The notes under the pieces are model-generated. The model was not told the DNA's origin and searched no databases. It was given only the letters and a program-made list of their open reading frames with translations. The position numbers and the translations under genes were made by a program. This document shows, one piece after another, positions 1 to 5,938 of a DNA stretch of 9,963 nt (position 1 is its first letter; each line of letters opens with the position of its first letter). Source of the stretch: Alloprevotella sp. Its GTDB lineage: Bacteria > Bacteroidota > Bacteroidia > Bacteroidales > Bacteroidaceae. The stretch covers positions 1-9,963 of the forward strand of contig JABZGM010000067.1 in NCBI GenBank assembly GCA_015259235.1. Direction: 5' to 3'.

Positions 1-1160
1 GTGATCCCCACGATACCCTTGCGGTCGAGTCCCAATAAATCAAAGGTATGCACGGCTATAAGCAGTGCAAGTGTAGAATCGAGTCCACCACTAATACCAA
101 CAACTAAATGACGCGCATGAGTATGTTTCAGGCGTTTGGCTAATCCCAAACTTTGGATATTGAGAATTTCCTGACAACGCGCGCTGAGTTGTTCGCCTTG
201 AGGTACGAACGGCAATGGGTCGTAGATGCGAGAAGAGACTTGATCGCGCAACACCATGTTGAGTTCTGCTACCACATAAGGTGAATGTGCAGGCTGTTGT
301 GCAATGCACTGAGAGAAGGAGGTGTTTGATCTGCGTTCACTGCGCAATAACTCTACATCAACTTCTCCTACAAGTAATTGTGGTTCAAGAGAGAATAGTT
401 GTGACTCTTTGAGCAGATGACCATTCTCTGCAATAAAAGCTCTGCCACCAAAGACTAAGTCTTGAGTACTTTCCCCAAAACCACATCCCACATAGATGTA
501 AGCGCAATGGCAACGCGCACTTTGTCCTGTTACCAATTGACGCACATAGTCCGTCTTTCCCACAAGATCATTAGAAGCACTGAGATTCAAAATGACTTCA
601 GCTCCTTCAATCGCTAATTTATTGGAGGGAGGAACTGGTGCCCAAAGATCTTCACAGATTTCTATACCAAAGGTAACATCATTGACACGGAAGAGCTGTT
701 GTACTCCTAGTGTGGTTGTTTGACCACAAAGGCGCACTTGTTCATTCTCTTGTAAAGCATAAGCAGGTGTGAACCAGCGATGCTCGTAGAACTCATGATA
801 GTTAGGAAGAAAGGTCTTAGGCACCAACCCATGGAGTTTGCCATATTGCAACACAGCTGCACAATTGAACAACATGCCACGATGACTCACGGGCAAACCA
901 ACCACAACCACTAATTGCAGGTTGCGACTAAGTTCGAGCAGCTTCATTAGTGCTTGTTCTGCCTCATCCAACAAGATTTGTTGGGCGAAGAGATCTTGAC
1001 AGGTATAAGCAGTGAGAGCCAATTCAGGAAAGCAGAGTATTTCGACTCCTTTTCCTTCAGCCTTAACCATAAGGCTCTCAATTTCTTGCGTATTGAACGC
1101 AACATCTGCCACCTCTACGCGAGGAAGAGCTGCTGCGACTTTTATCAATCCGTCTATCAT
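1..1160 (-). CDS. nadE: Glutamine-dependent NAD+ synthetase, N-terminal part (gene runs off the left edge)
   Basis: The enzyme makes NAD+ from deamido-NAD+, ATP and glutamine in the cytoplasm, the last step of NAD synthesis. The 386 visible codons hold a nitrilase-type glutaminase domain (about residues 3-260) and the start of the synthetase domain. The expected glutaminase triad is visible: Glu46 (FPELAL), Lys115 (LVPKTF) and Cys169 (EICEDLWAP). The ATP-pyrophosphatase P-loop SGGLDST lies at residues 357-363, just before the edge. Two-domain bacterial NadE proteins are usually about 550-680 residues, so roughly 60 percent is present. The ATG at 1158-1160 is chosen because the nitrilase fold begins within a few residues (IKVAAALPRVEVAD). 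No Shine-Dalgarno is visible, as is usual in Bacteroidetes. It follows the small exported-protein gene after a 124-bp gap with a possible terminator, so it is probably transcribed separately. The assignment is certain; the rest of the gene is outside the window. Confidence 0.97.
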   Translation of the reverse strand, partial: MIDGLIKVAAALPRVEVADVAFNTQEIESLMVKAEGKGVEILCFPELALTAYTCQDLFAQQILLDEAEQALMKLLELSRNLQLVVVVGLPVSHRGMLFNCAAVLQYGKLHGLVPKTFLPNYHEFYEHRWFTPAYALQENEQVRLCGQTTTLGVQQLFRVNDVTFGIEICEDLWAPVPPSNKLAIEGAEVILNLSASNDLVGKTDYVRQLVTGQSARCHCAYIYVGCGFGESTQDLVFGGRAFIAENGHLLKESQLFSLEPQLLVGEVDVELLRSERRSNTSFSQCIAQQPAHSPYVVAELNMVLRDQVSSRIYDPLPFVPQGEQLSARCQEILNIQSLGLAKRLKHTHARHLVVGISGGLDSTLALLIAVHTFDLLGLDRKGIVGI

Positions 1161-1174
1161 ATCTGTGGCTTGTA

Positions 1175-1205
1175 GAAATCTATCTTAAATTTGAGGAAGA
1201 ACAAC
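1175..1205 (-). promoter_or_regulatory. Weak candidate promoter for nadE
   Basis: On the minus strand GTTG (1202-1205) is followed after 19 bp by TAGATTTC (1175-1182). This resembles the Bacteroidetes TTTG/TAnnTTTG promoter with one mismatch in each box. The start site would fall only about 10 nt before the nadE ATG. Two mismatches make it a tentative call. Confidence 0.25.
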
Positions 1206-1239
1206 ATCAGGTGCTGACTTTTCATAATTGGGTAAAAGT

Positions 1240-1276
1240 CTGCATCACAAGAAAAGACGTTTGTCTCTTAATGCAG
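1240..1276 (-). terminator. Possible terminator hairpin after the small exported-protein gene
   Basis: On the minus strand an outer stem CTGCAT/ATGCAG (1271-1276 with 1240-1245) encloses an inner stem AAGAGAC/GTCTTTT with an AAAC loop. It is followed by ACTTTT. It sits 8 bp beyond the stop at 1285 and in front of nadE. The stem is interrupted and AT-rich, so termination would be moderate at best. Confidence 0.4.
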
Positions 1277-1284
1277 CCTAACCG

Positions 1285-1761
1285 CTACTGATCGATTGGT
1301 CTCCGCTTCATGGGCATACTATCAGCTATTTTCACTAAACGACGCCCTACAACCTTTTTGACATTGTTGCCCCCCAACGTACGATAAAAATAATTACCGT
1401 CAGCGGTTTGAGTCAACTCAACATCCTGTGAATCTGCACCAATCTCATTGGTAAATCGAAGTATAGCCTTGCCATTTTTAACTTCTTTCTTGACCAGCAT
1501 CCACGAGCCATAGATACGACCATCCATGTAAGCATAGACGGGACCTAAAAACGACATACCAGGCACAATAAGACGCTCTTTTCCTAAGTCGACATGAATG
1601 CGGAGACCTATCTCATCGTTGTAAAATACACCTGTGAGTGTGTCACTGATAGGAACATTGGGCGTTGCCGAAGTATTGGGTGTTTGCTTCAATACTTGCT
1701 GAGCAAAGGCACTGGAAATAGTTCCTAGTAGCAGTGTAAAGAATAATACTAAACGGAACAT
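1285..1761 (-). CDS. Small exported protein of unknown function
   Basis: I do not recognise a family. The 158-residue product starts with a clear Sec signal peptide: a hydrophobic run after Met-Phe-Arg and a likely signal peptidase I site at AFA|QQ around residue 20. No lipobox cysteine is present, so a periplasmic or secreted mature protein of about 138 residues is expected. The mature part has a Thr/Pro/Ser-rich linker (about 21-42), then alternating short hydrophobic strands with several glycines that look all-beta, and a basic tail ending PMKRRPIDQ. The reading frame extends 10 codons upstream to a TTG abutting the FHA stop codon. I prefer the ATG at 1759-1761 because it places the signal peptide at the N-terminus. 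The gene is 30 bp downstream of the FHA gene with no terminator between, so the two are probably one operon. Export is well supported; function is open. Confidence 0.85.
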   Translation of the reverse strand: MFRLVLFFTLLLGTISSAFAQQVLKQTPNTSATPNVPISDTLTGVFYNDEIGLRIHVDLGKERLIVPGMSFLGPVYAYMDGRIYGSWMLVKKEVKNGKAILRFTNEIGADSQDVELTQTADGNYFYRTLGGNNVKKVVGRRLVKIADSMPMKRRPIDQ

Positions 1762-1791
1762 AATCGTATATTTATAGTTACTTTGAGACAA

Positions 1792-2340
1792 TTATTCCTC
1801 TGTTTCAGTAGGAGGAGTATCGCGGAGTATAAGTGTGGTAGCACCTAATGTGATAATTGCGCCATCTTCAACATTGACACATTCCTTTGATCCGACCAAT
1901 TCGTTCATATGGAAAGTACCTGTTCCTGAAGGACCGTCACGAAGCACAAACTTCTTCGCACCATTTTTGTTTACAGAAACGGTGATATGGCAGTGAGTTT
2001 GGTCGACACTAGGGTCAACAGTTTTGAAAGCAGCATTTGCTTTCGTGCCTTTCACATGACGTCCTACACTGTTTTTCCCTAAAAAGAGAGGTATTTCTTG
2101 TCGCAGATGAAACGCATTTTCCACCACGACCAAGTGACCGATGGGCATTTGTTCTTCTTCATTTTCATCACGATCGAGGTCATGCTCGGAGTCATTAGTG
2201 GGCACTGCTTTAACCCCTACGCGAATCTTAAATTGCTTTCTGCAGGTGGGACATTCAAATACGAGTGTACGCCCTGGGGTGTAAAGCGAGTCATCGAACA
2301 AAATTGGCTCATCGCATTTCGGGCAACGAATTCGTTTCAT
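1792..2340 (-). CDS. Zinc-ribbon and FHA-domain protein
   Basis: This is a 182-residue soluble protein with two modules. The N-terminus has a CxxC...CxxC zinc ribbon (Cys6, Cys9, Cys30, Cys33), similar in layout to short prokaryotic zinc-ribbon domains. An acidic linker (about 48-64) follows, then an FHA domain (about 68-173). FHA features visible are VGRH (Gly93-Arg94), THCHI (His116, His118) in place of the usual SRxHaxI, SGTGT in place of the NGT turn, and DGAIITLG near the end. FHA domains bind phosphothreonine peptides. The changed S-R-x-H motif leaves it uncertain whether binding here needs phosphate. No transmembrane segment or kinase domain is present and no kinase gene lies in the window. 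It appears to head a two-gene operon with the exported protein downstream, under the promoter at 2460-2491. The domain call is confident; the partner and pathway are unknown. Confidence 0.9.
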   Translation of the reverse strand: MKRIRCPKCDEPILFDDSLYTPGRTLVFECPTCRKQFKIRVGVKAVPTNDSEHDLDRDENEEEQMPIGHLVVVENAFHLRQEIPLFLGKNSVGRHVKGTKANAAFKTVDPSVDQTHCHITVSVNKNGAKKFVLRDGPSGTGTFHMNELVGSKECVNVEDGAIITLGATTLILRDTPPTETEE

Positions 2341-2372
2341 GAGAATAATAATAGAAAAGTGCCACTCTTGAA

Positions 2373-2399
2373 TGCTGTTGGCAATTTATACCAGCAGCA
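2373..2399 (-). other. Hairpin in the presumed 5' leader of the FHA gene
   Basis: TGCTGTTGG (2373-2381) pairs with CCAGCAGCA (2391-2399) at 8 of 9 positions around a 9-nt loop. It lies 33 bp upstream of the FHA start and inside the roughly 110-nt leader predicted from the promoter at 2460-2491. No T-run follows on either strand, so it is unlikely to be a terminator. It could be a processing or stability element. Confidence 0.4.
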
Positions 2400-2459
2400 C
2401 TAAAGAGGGCAAGTAATAATTCTTCGTTAATTATAGACCTTGTATGGGGGAACAACTCA

Positions 2460-2491
2460 CAAACATAGTTCAACACTCATGAGGGGGCAAT
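2460..2491 (-). promoter_or_regulatory. Bacteroidetes-type promoter for the FHA operon
   Basis: On the minus strand ATTG (2488-2491) is followed after 20 bp by a perfect TATGTTTG -7 box (2460-2467). The -33 box has one mismatch to TTTG. Transcription would start near 2454, giving a leader of about 110 nt before the ATG at 2340. The spacer contains the perfect 8-bp palindrome CTCATGAG (2476-2483), and the -33 box sits in the loop of a GGGG/CCCC hairpin (2484-2497). Confidence 0.6.
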
Positions 2492-2510
2492 CTCCCCATT
2501 TAAGGCAAAG

Positions 2511-3557
2511 TTATTGGGCGTTTTCATCTTTGAGCACCCAAGTGTCAGTAAACTCAGCAGACTTCTGACGCATTTGTTTAAGTGCCTTTCGTGCTTCGTC
2601 ATAGCTAACGTAACGGCCTATTACAACACGCACCATATTATGACGTTGCAACACACGAGCTTCGGTATATCCAGACTTATGCAGGTGATCTACTAGTTTT
2701 TGCGCACCACTCATTGGTACTTGACTTGCAACAACGAGTGAATATAGTGTCTGCGTAGTGTGCACGGCAGGAATGTCCTGTTTGAAGATACTGTCGGAAG
2801 TAACCTGAGATTGGCTCCTTTCGCTCCCCCCTTGCATCAACTCTTCAGCACTAATACTCTCCTCTACAGCTTGTTTCAACTGGAACTGTTGCTGATACTC
2901 CGTTTTTTGCTGAGTAGAAGCTGTGACATCTCCCAATATATGTGCAATTTGCTCAAACATTTGTGCCTCTGTGGGCTGAATGGTTGCGTGACGATTCAAA
3001 GGAGCAGCCCAAACAAAATAGAGTACAATTGCAATTGCTGCAGCCGCCACTGAGTTCAGCATAGCCTTGCTAATGTGGAGAGTATAAGTATCCTTACGAG
3101 GATGCAACGGCTTCACCTTAGCCTCCTCTTCTGCTTTTATCAGTTTTTGCAAAGGTAGTGCAGAAAGTCCAAACAGTTGGGGACTATCCACTCCTCCTTG
3201 AGTAGGTGTAAAGTCATAATCACCCGATGCTCCGAGTCGGAAAGTTCCAACATTCAACAAGGTAGCCTCTTTGCGAGTGCGAAGTGTTTCACGCAACTGA
3301 TGAACACACAAACGGATATGATGAATAGCTTCATCATAAGAGATATGATTAGCTATCATGAACGACTGCGCCAACAATCCATCATCAGCCTGGAGCAAAG
3401 GATTAAACCCTACTTGGCGACTGGGCGCAACAAAAACTCCTGCCACTTCGTCGAAGTATGCAGGACTATACTGTGTAACAAATCCACCTAAGTCAGGGAC
3501 TATCACACAATTATGCTCCAGAAGCAATCGGCTAATATGTAAATTGAGGTCATTCAT
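2511..3557 (-). CDS. HU-like DNA-binding, single-pass membrane protein with a SPOR domain
   Basis: The 348-residue protein has three parts. Residues 1 to about 135 match the bacterial HU-CCDC81 type of HU/IHF-superfamily domain (start HISRLLLEHNCVIVPDLGGF, then LLNVGTFRL at about 100-108 and a short hydrophobic tail). A transmembrane helix spans about 166-187 after a basic stretch, implying the N-terminus is cytoplasmic. After a Gln/Ser-rich linker, residues about 272-345 form a SPOR domain (YSLVVASQV, then VRVVIGRYVSYDEARKAL). SPOR domains bind glycan strands lacking stem peptides at division sites. The architecture therefore suggests a link between nucleoid or a cytoplasmic partner and septal peptidoglycan; this is inference. 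The ATG at 3555-3557 is supported by homology from residue 1 and by the consensus promoter directly upstream. It appears monocistronic, since the next gene has its own promoter. Confidence 0.92.
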   Translation of the reverse strand: MNDLNLHISRLLLEHNCVIVPDLGGFVTQYSPAYFDEVAGVFVAPSRQVGFNPLLQADDGLLAQSFMIANHISYDEAIHHIRLCVHQLRETLRTRKEATLLNVGTFRLGASGDYDFTPTQGGVDSPQLFGLSALPLQKLIKAEEEAKVKPLHPRKDTYTLHISKAMLNSVAAAAIAIVLYFVWAAPLNRHATIQPTEAQMFEQIAHILGDVTASTQQKTEYQQQFQLKQAVEESISAEELMQGGSERSQSQVTSDSIFKQDIPAVHTTQTLYSLVVASQVPMSGAQKLVDHLHKSGYTEARVLQRHNMVRVVIGRYVSYDEARKALKQMRQKSAEFTDTWVLKDENAQ

Positions 3558-3562
3558 TAGTG

Positions 3563-3593
3563 CAAAGTTACGCTTTCAGCCCCGAATCTCAAA
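3563..3593 (-). promoter_or_regulatory. Consensus Bacteroidetes promoter of the HU/SPOR gene
   Basis: On the minus strand TTTG (3590-3593), a 19-bp spacer and TAACTTTG (3563-3570) match the -33/-7 consensus exactly. The last G of the -7 box is only 6 nt from the A of the ATG at 3557, so the transcript should have almost no 5' leader. Confidence 0.8.
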
Positions 3594-3878
3594 GTTTTTG
3601 ATGAGCTTTTTTAGGCTAAATTCATAGGTTCTCTCTAGCTTTTCTCCTACAACTTAGACTGTTTTAGTCTCAACTCTTTGAGGCTTTGGCAGATGCGTGA
3701 GAAGTGCAACCATTTATCCGTAACTTTACAACAGCAATCTCCCTAAAAAAACATTCAGTCATCAAAGAAATCACTTTTCTATAGTATCTTTGCACTCGGA
3801 CACAATGGTTACAAAACAAAGAGGATAAGCCAATCGGAGCTCATTCTCCCTATACCATCTTCACAGACAAAAAGTTGG
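3594..3878. other. Intergenic stretch with an isolated -7 box
   Basis: No coding region is supported here. On the plus strand a perfect TATCTTTG lies at 3785-3792, but no TTTG is found 19-21 bp upstream. Downstream there is only an 8-codon frame (3805-3828). A small hairpin AGACT/AGTCT (3656-3670) is present without a T-run. The box may start a short transcript through the element at 3879-3994, or may be chance. Confidence 0.35.
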
Positions 3879-3994
3879 ATGTTTCATAAAGGTAAAACTG
3901 CTGCGCTATTTTCGACATTCAGCTTTGATCACGTACTTCAGTACGCTCCCTTCATTTCCTATCTCAATGCTTTACATTTCATCCCTTTATAAAA
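3879..3994. repeat. Candidate palindromic intergenic element, also an open 37-codon frame
   Basis: The ends TTTCATAAAGG (3882-3892) and CCTTTATAAAA (3984-3994) are inverted repeats matching at 10 of 11 bases. The exact middle is a perfect inverted repeat CGTACT-TC-AGTACG (3932-3945), so the element is symmetric at both ends and centre while the flanks between are only loosely complementary. The whole element is open as a 37-codon plus-strand frame, ATG at 3879 to TAA at 3990-3992, beginning MFHKGKTAAL and ending LNALHFIPL. The symmetry favours a dispersed non-autonomous repeat over a gene. Whether other copies exist cannot be told from one window. Confidence 0.45.
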
Positions 3995-4002
3995 TACCGA
4001 AA

Positions 4003-4037
4003 GGAGATGCTGCAAAAACGAGTTTTGCAACACCTCC
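4003..4037. terminator. Hairpin, possible terminator of the small leader-type gene
   Basis: GGAGATGCTGCAAAA (4003-4017) pairs with TTTTGCAACACCTCC (4023-4037) at 13 of 15 positions around the loop ACGAG. On the minus strand it lies 53 bp past the stop of the 4091-4306 gene and is followed only by TTTCGG, a weak T-run. It could instead be the outer edge of the adjacent palindromic element. Confidence 0.4.
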
Positions 4038-4090
4038 AACTAATCGCAAAAGTATATTGACTCTACATCATTAAAGTAGTCAGAAATCCT

Positions 4091-4306
4091 TTAGAATTCC
4101 GGATCTGTCTCCTCCCAAAAAGAAGAAGGCTCATCTAGCTCGCGAGAATAAATATGACGAGAATCATTGATTGTCTTTGTCTTATCAATAGGTATGCTAG
4201 GATTGCTACCTGCAATTAGCCCTTCAACTTGCATGGTGATTACCTCAATCGTTGGAGAAATATAGTTCTTTCGTAACATGGTCGGTGTTTTATTCATATT
4301 GCACAT
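4091..4306 (-). CDS. Small Bacteroidetes protein with a conserved-looking leader
   Basis: The 71-residue product has no signal peptide or transmembrane helix. It contains YISPTIEVITMQVEGLIAGS at residues 15-34, a pattern (Tyr-x-x-Pro, hydrophobic/acidic stretch, Glu, Leu-Ile-Ala-Gly/Ala-Ser) that recurs in many short uncharacterised Bacteroidales proteins of about 50-75 residues. A polar, variable-looking tail follows, ending in the acidic, aromatic SSFWEETDPEF. The layout resembles a leader plus core precursor, but no maturation or export gene is in the window, so function is not assigned. A perfect promoter lies at 4330-4361, which argues strongly that the frame is real. The first ATG (4306) is given; Met4 (4297) or Met10 (4279) are also plausible because family members often start just before the Tyr-x-x-Pro segment. 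It is divergent from the alkyltransferase gene. Confidence 0.75.
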   Translation of the reverse strand: MCNMNKTPTMLRKNYISPTIEVITMQVEGLIAGSNPSIPIDKTKTINDSRHIYSRELDEPSSFWEETDPEF

Positions 4307-4329
4307 AAACGGAGCATTGCATTAGATTG

Positions 4330-4361
4330 CAAAGATAGACACTTTCTCTGAAAAGCACAAA
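4330..4361 (-). promoter_or_regulatory. Consensus Bacteroidetes promoter of the small leader-type gene
   Basis: On the minus strand TTTG (4358-4361), a 20-bp spacer and TATCTTTG (4330-4337) match the consensus exactly. The start site would be about 18 nt before the ATG at 4306. Confidence 0.8.
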
Positions 4362-4475
4362 TATAGCACAACTTTCTTACCCTCTCAGTTGTTTTATTCA
4401 CATAAACTTCATGTCAGCTTGACAACATAAAAACTTCAAACAACTTCCTTCTACACATTTGAACTATTTTCCACT

Positions 4476-5141
4476 ATGCAACTCACCACTCCTCACGATA
4501 TACTCTCAACTACAACACAGTTGCCCAACAACCTGCAAAAAGCAGAAATAACAACGCCATGGGGAGTTGTTTGGATAGCAGGACAGGGAGATAGACTCTC
4601 TGGATGGTGGTTTAAGAATCATCTTCACGCCCCTGCACTGCAGTTGGGATGGAAAGTAGAAATTCCCAAAGACAGATTAGTCAAGACAGACGCTACAAAC
4701 AATCAAGTTTGGGAAAAAGTGCACGATGCGCCATTCGTCCTTCACACATTACAATGGTTAGACCAATATATGGACAAAGATTCTGCAGATTTACCTCCAC
4801 TACATATATATGGCTCCCCTTTTATGTTTACAGTTTGGACCTCTCTACTAGACATTCCTTGGGGGAAAACTTGGACTTACACAGAATTAGCAAAAATCGT
4901 ACATGCTAAATTGTCCCCTCAGCAAGACCCAACATTGCTTCAACCATCAACGCCCCGTCATAAGAGCGACTTTCCACAACTTTTCATCCGATCTGTAGCC
5001 ACTGCCCTAGCACACAATCCACTATCCGTGCTACTACCCTGCCATCGTGTCATAGGAACTTCAGGTAACTTGTGTGGGTACGCAGGAGGTATCGATCGCA
5101 AAATAGCTCTATTAGCCCACGAAGGCGCTGTTTTGCTATAA
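4476..5141 (+). CDS. ogt: Methylated-DNA--protein-cysteine methyltransferase (O6-alkylguanine-DNA alkyltransferase)
   Basis: This suicide repair protein moves the alkyl group from O6-alkylguanine (or O4-alkylthymine) in DNA to its own cysteine. The 221-residue product has the poorly conserved N-terminal domain (about 20-110) and the catalytic domain (about 114-221). The active site PCHRVIG is at 188-194, with Cys189 the acceptor. Arg172 (IRSVATA) fits the DNA-binding arginine finger, Asn181 (HNPLS) the conserved asparagine, and Glu216 (LLAHEG) the conserved glutamate. Between the first helix of the helix-turn-helix (YTELAK, about 135-140) and Arg172 there are about 31 residues where most homologs have about 8. 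The extra segment is rich in Pro, Gln and Ser. All catalytic residues are intact, so activity is expected. No clear promoter is seen in the 170 bp before it. It ends at the strong terminator at 5158-5186. Confidence 0.95.
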   Translation: MQLTTPHDILSTTTQLPNNLQKAEITTPWGVVWIAGQGDRLSGWWFKNHLHAPALQLGWKVEIPKDRLVKTDATNNQVWEKVHDAPFVLHTLQWLDQYMDKDSADLPPLHIYGSPFMFTVWTSLLDIPWGKTWTYTELAKIVHAKLSPQQDPTLLQPSTPRHKSDFPQLFIRSVATALAHNPLSVLLPCHRVIGTSGNLCGYAGGIDRKIALLAHEGAVLL

Positions 5142-5157
5142 ACAGTCAGAAAAAAAC

Positions 5158-5186
5158 AAAAGGTCGAGACTTAATCTCGACCTTTT
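5158..5186. terminator. Strong bidirectional intrinsic terminator
   Basis: AAAAGGTCGAGA (5158-5169) and TCTCGACCTTTT (5175-5186) form a perfect 12-bp stem with loop CTTAA. A T-run follows on the plus strand, and the 5' A-run gives a T-run on the minus strand. It lies between the convergent alkyltransferase and kinase genes and can serve both. Confidence 0.93.
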
Positions 5187-5208
5187 TATTACAAATGAGA
5201 AGCTATGA

Positions 5209-5829
5209 CTATTCATTGGGAAAGAGCCCAAATAGCTCAGCATCGATACGATCCGTGATTTGTCGAAATGCTTCACCATCACTCTCAAATTTGAGGGTAT
5301 CGCCTTCAATAACCAACAGACGCCCTTTGTAATCTGCAATCCAACCTTCATAGAGCTCATTAAGTCCTTGAAGATAATCGATACGCATCGTCTTTTCAAA
5401 ATCACGCCCACGCTTTTCGATTTGTGACACCAAATTAGGAATTGAAGAACGAATATAAATCATCAAGTCAGGAAGTTCGACAAGTGACACCATAAGATCG
5501 AAGAGATCCGTGTAATTATCAAAATCTCTATCACTCATCATTCCCATGCGATGAAGATTGGGGGCAAAGATTTTGGCATCTTCAAAGATAGTGCGGTCTT
5601 GAATAATGGCATCCTCAGTACGAGATATAGACACCACGTCCTTAAAACGCTTGTTGAGGAAATAAATTTGAAGATTAAATGACCAACGACTCATATCTTG
5701 ATAGAAATCTTCAAGATAAGGATTATAGTCGACTGGTTCAAAAAGAGGTTTCCAATCGTAGTGTTTCGCCAACATCTTGGTGAGTGTGGTCTTTCCACTA
5801 CCAATGTTTCCAGCTATTGCGATATGCAT
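5209..5829 (-). CDS. Deoxynucleoside kinase (dCK/dGK family), second of a tandem pair
   Basis: The enzyme phosphorylates deoxynucleosides at the 5' position using ATP or another NTP, feeding salvage of DNA precursors in the cytoplasm. The 206-residue length is normal for bacterial members. The P-loop GNIGSGKTT is at 7-15, the family Asp-Arg motif at 78-79 (QDRTIFED, with Thr where many members have DRS), and the arginine-rich lid at about 140-150 (EKRGRDFEK). The C-terminus ends DAELFGLF, matching the upstream paralog. About half of aligned positions are identical to that paralog by eye. A family precedent is the adjacent dAK/dGK pair of Lactobacillus acidophilus, which forms a heterodimer; the base specificity here cannot be read with confidence. 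The 109-bp gap upstream has no consensus promoter, so it is probably co-transcribed with the gene at 5939. The start is supported by alignment to the paralog. Confidence 0.92.
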   Translation of the reverse strand: MHIAIAGNIGSGKTTLTKMLAKHYDWKPLFEPVDYNPYLEDFYQDMSRWSFNLQIYFLNKRFKDVVSISRTEDAIIQDRTIFEDAKIFAPNLHRMGMMSDRDFDNYTDLFDLMVSLVELPDLMIYIRSSIPNLVSQIEKRGRDFEKTMRIDYLQGLNELYEGWIADYKGRLLVIEGDTLKFESDGEAFRQITDRIDAELFGLFPNE

Positions 5830-5938
5830 ATTATAGACGTTATAGGTTAGATTTTAAGAGGCTGTTTTGTTTGTAATTCAGAGTAAATGTGGATAAGAGT
5901 CCCTACCTTCATCGACAATTCACATCTTAAGGTGTGCT

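Noticed and set aside
1762..1791. Ten-codon N-terminal extension of the exported protein, starting at TTG
   Set aside because: It would bury the signal peptide behind a polar stretch; the ATG at 1761 gives a standard signal peptide.
2098..2403. 101-codon plus-strand frame opposite the FHA gene
   Set aside because: It is antisense to a well-supported gene with clear zinc-ribbon and FHA motifs and shows no domain of its own.
2506..2513. TAACTTTG box on the minus strand overlapping the HU/SPOR stop codon
   Set aside because: No TTTG-like -33 box lies 19-21 bp upstream; the box at 2460-2467 has a better -33 partner and fits the FHA gene.
5847..5912. 21-codon frame upstream of the second kinase gene
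   Set aside because: It has no ribosome-binding site and does not abut the kinase start, unlike the frame at 6596-6649; frames of this size are common by chance.
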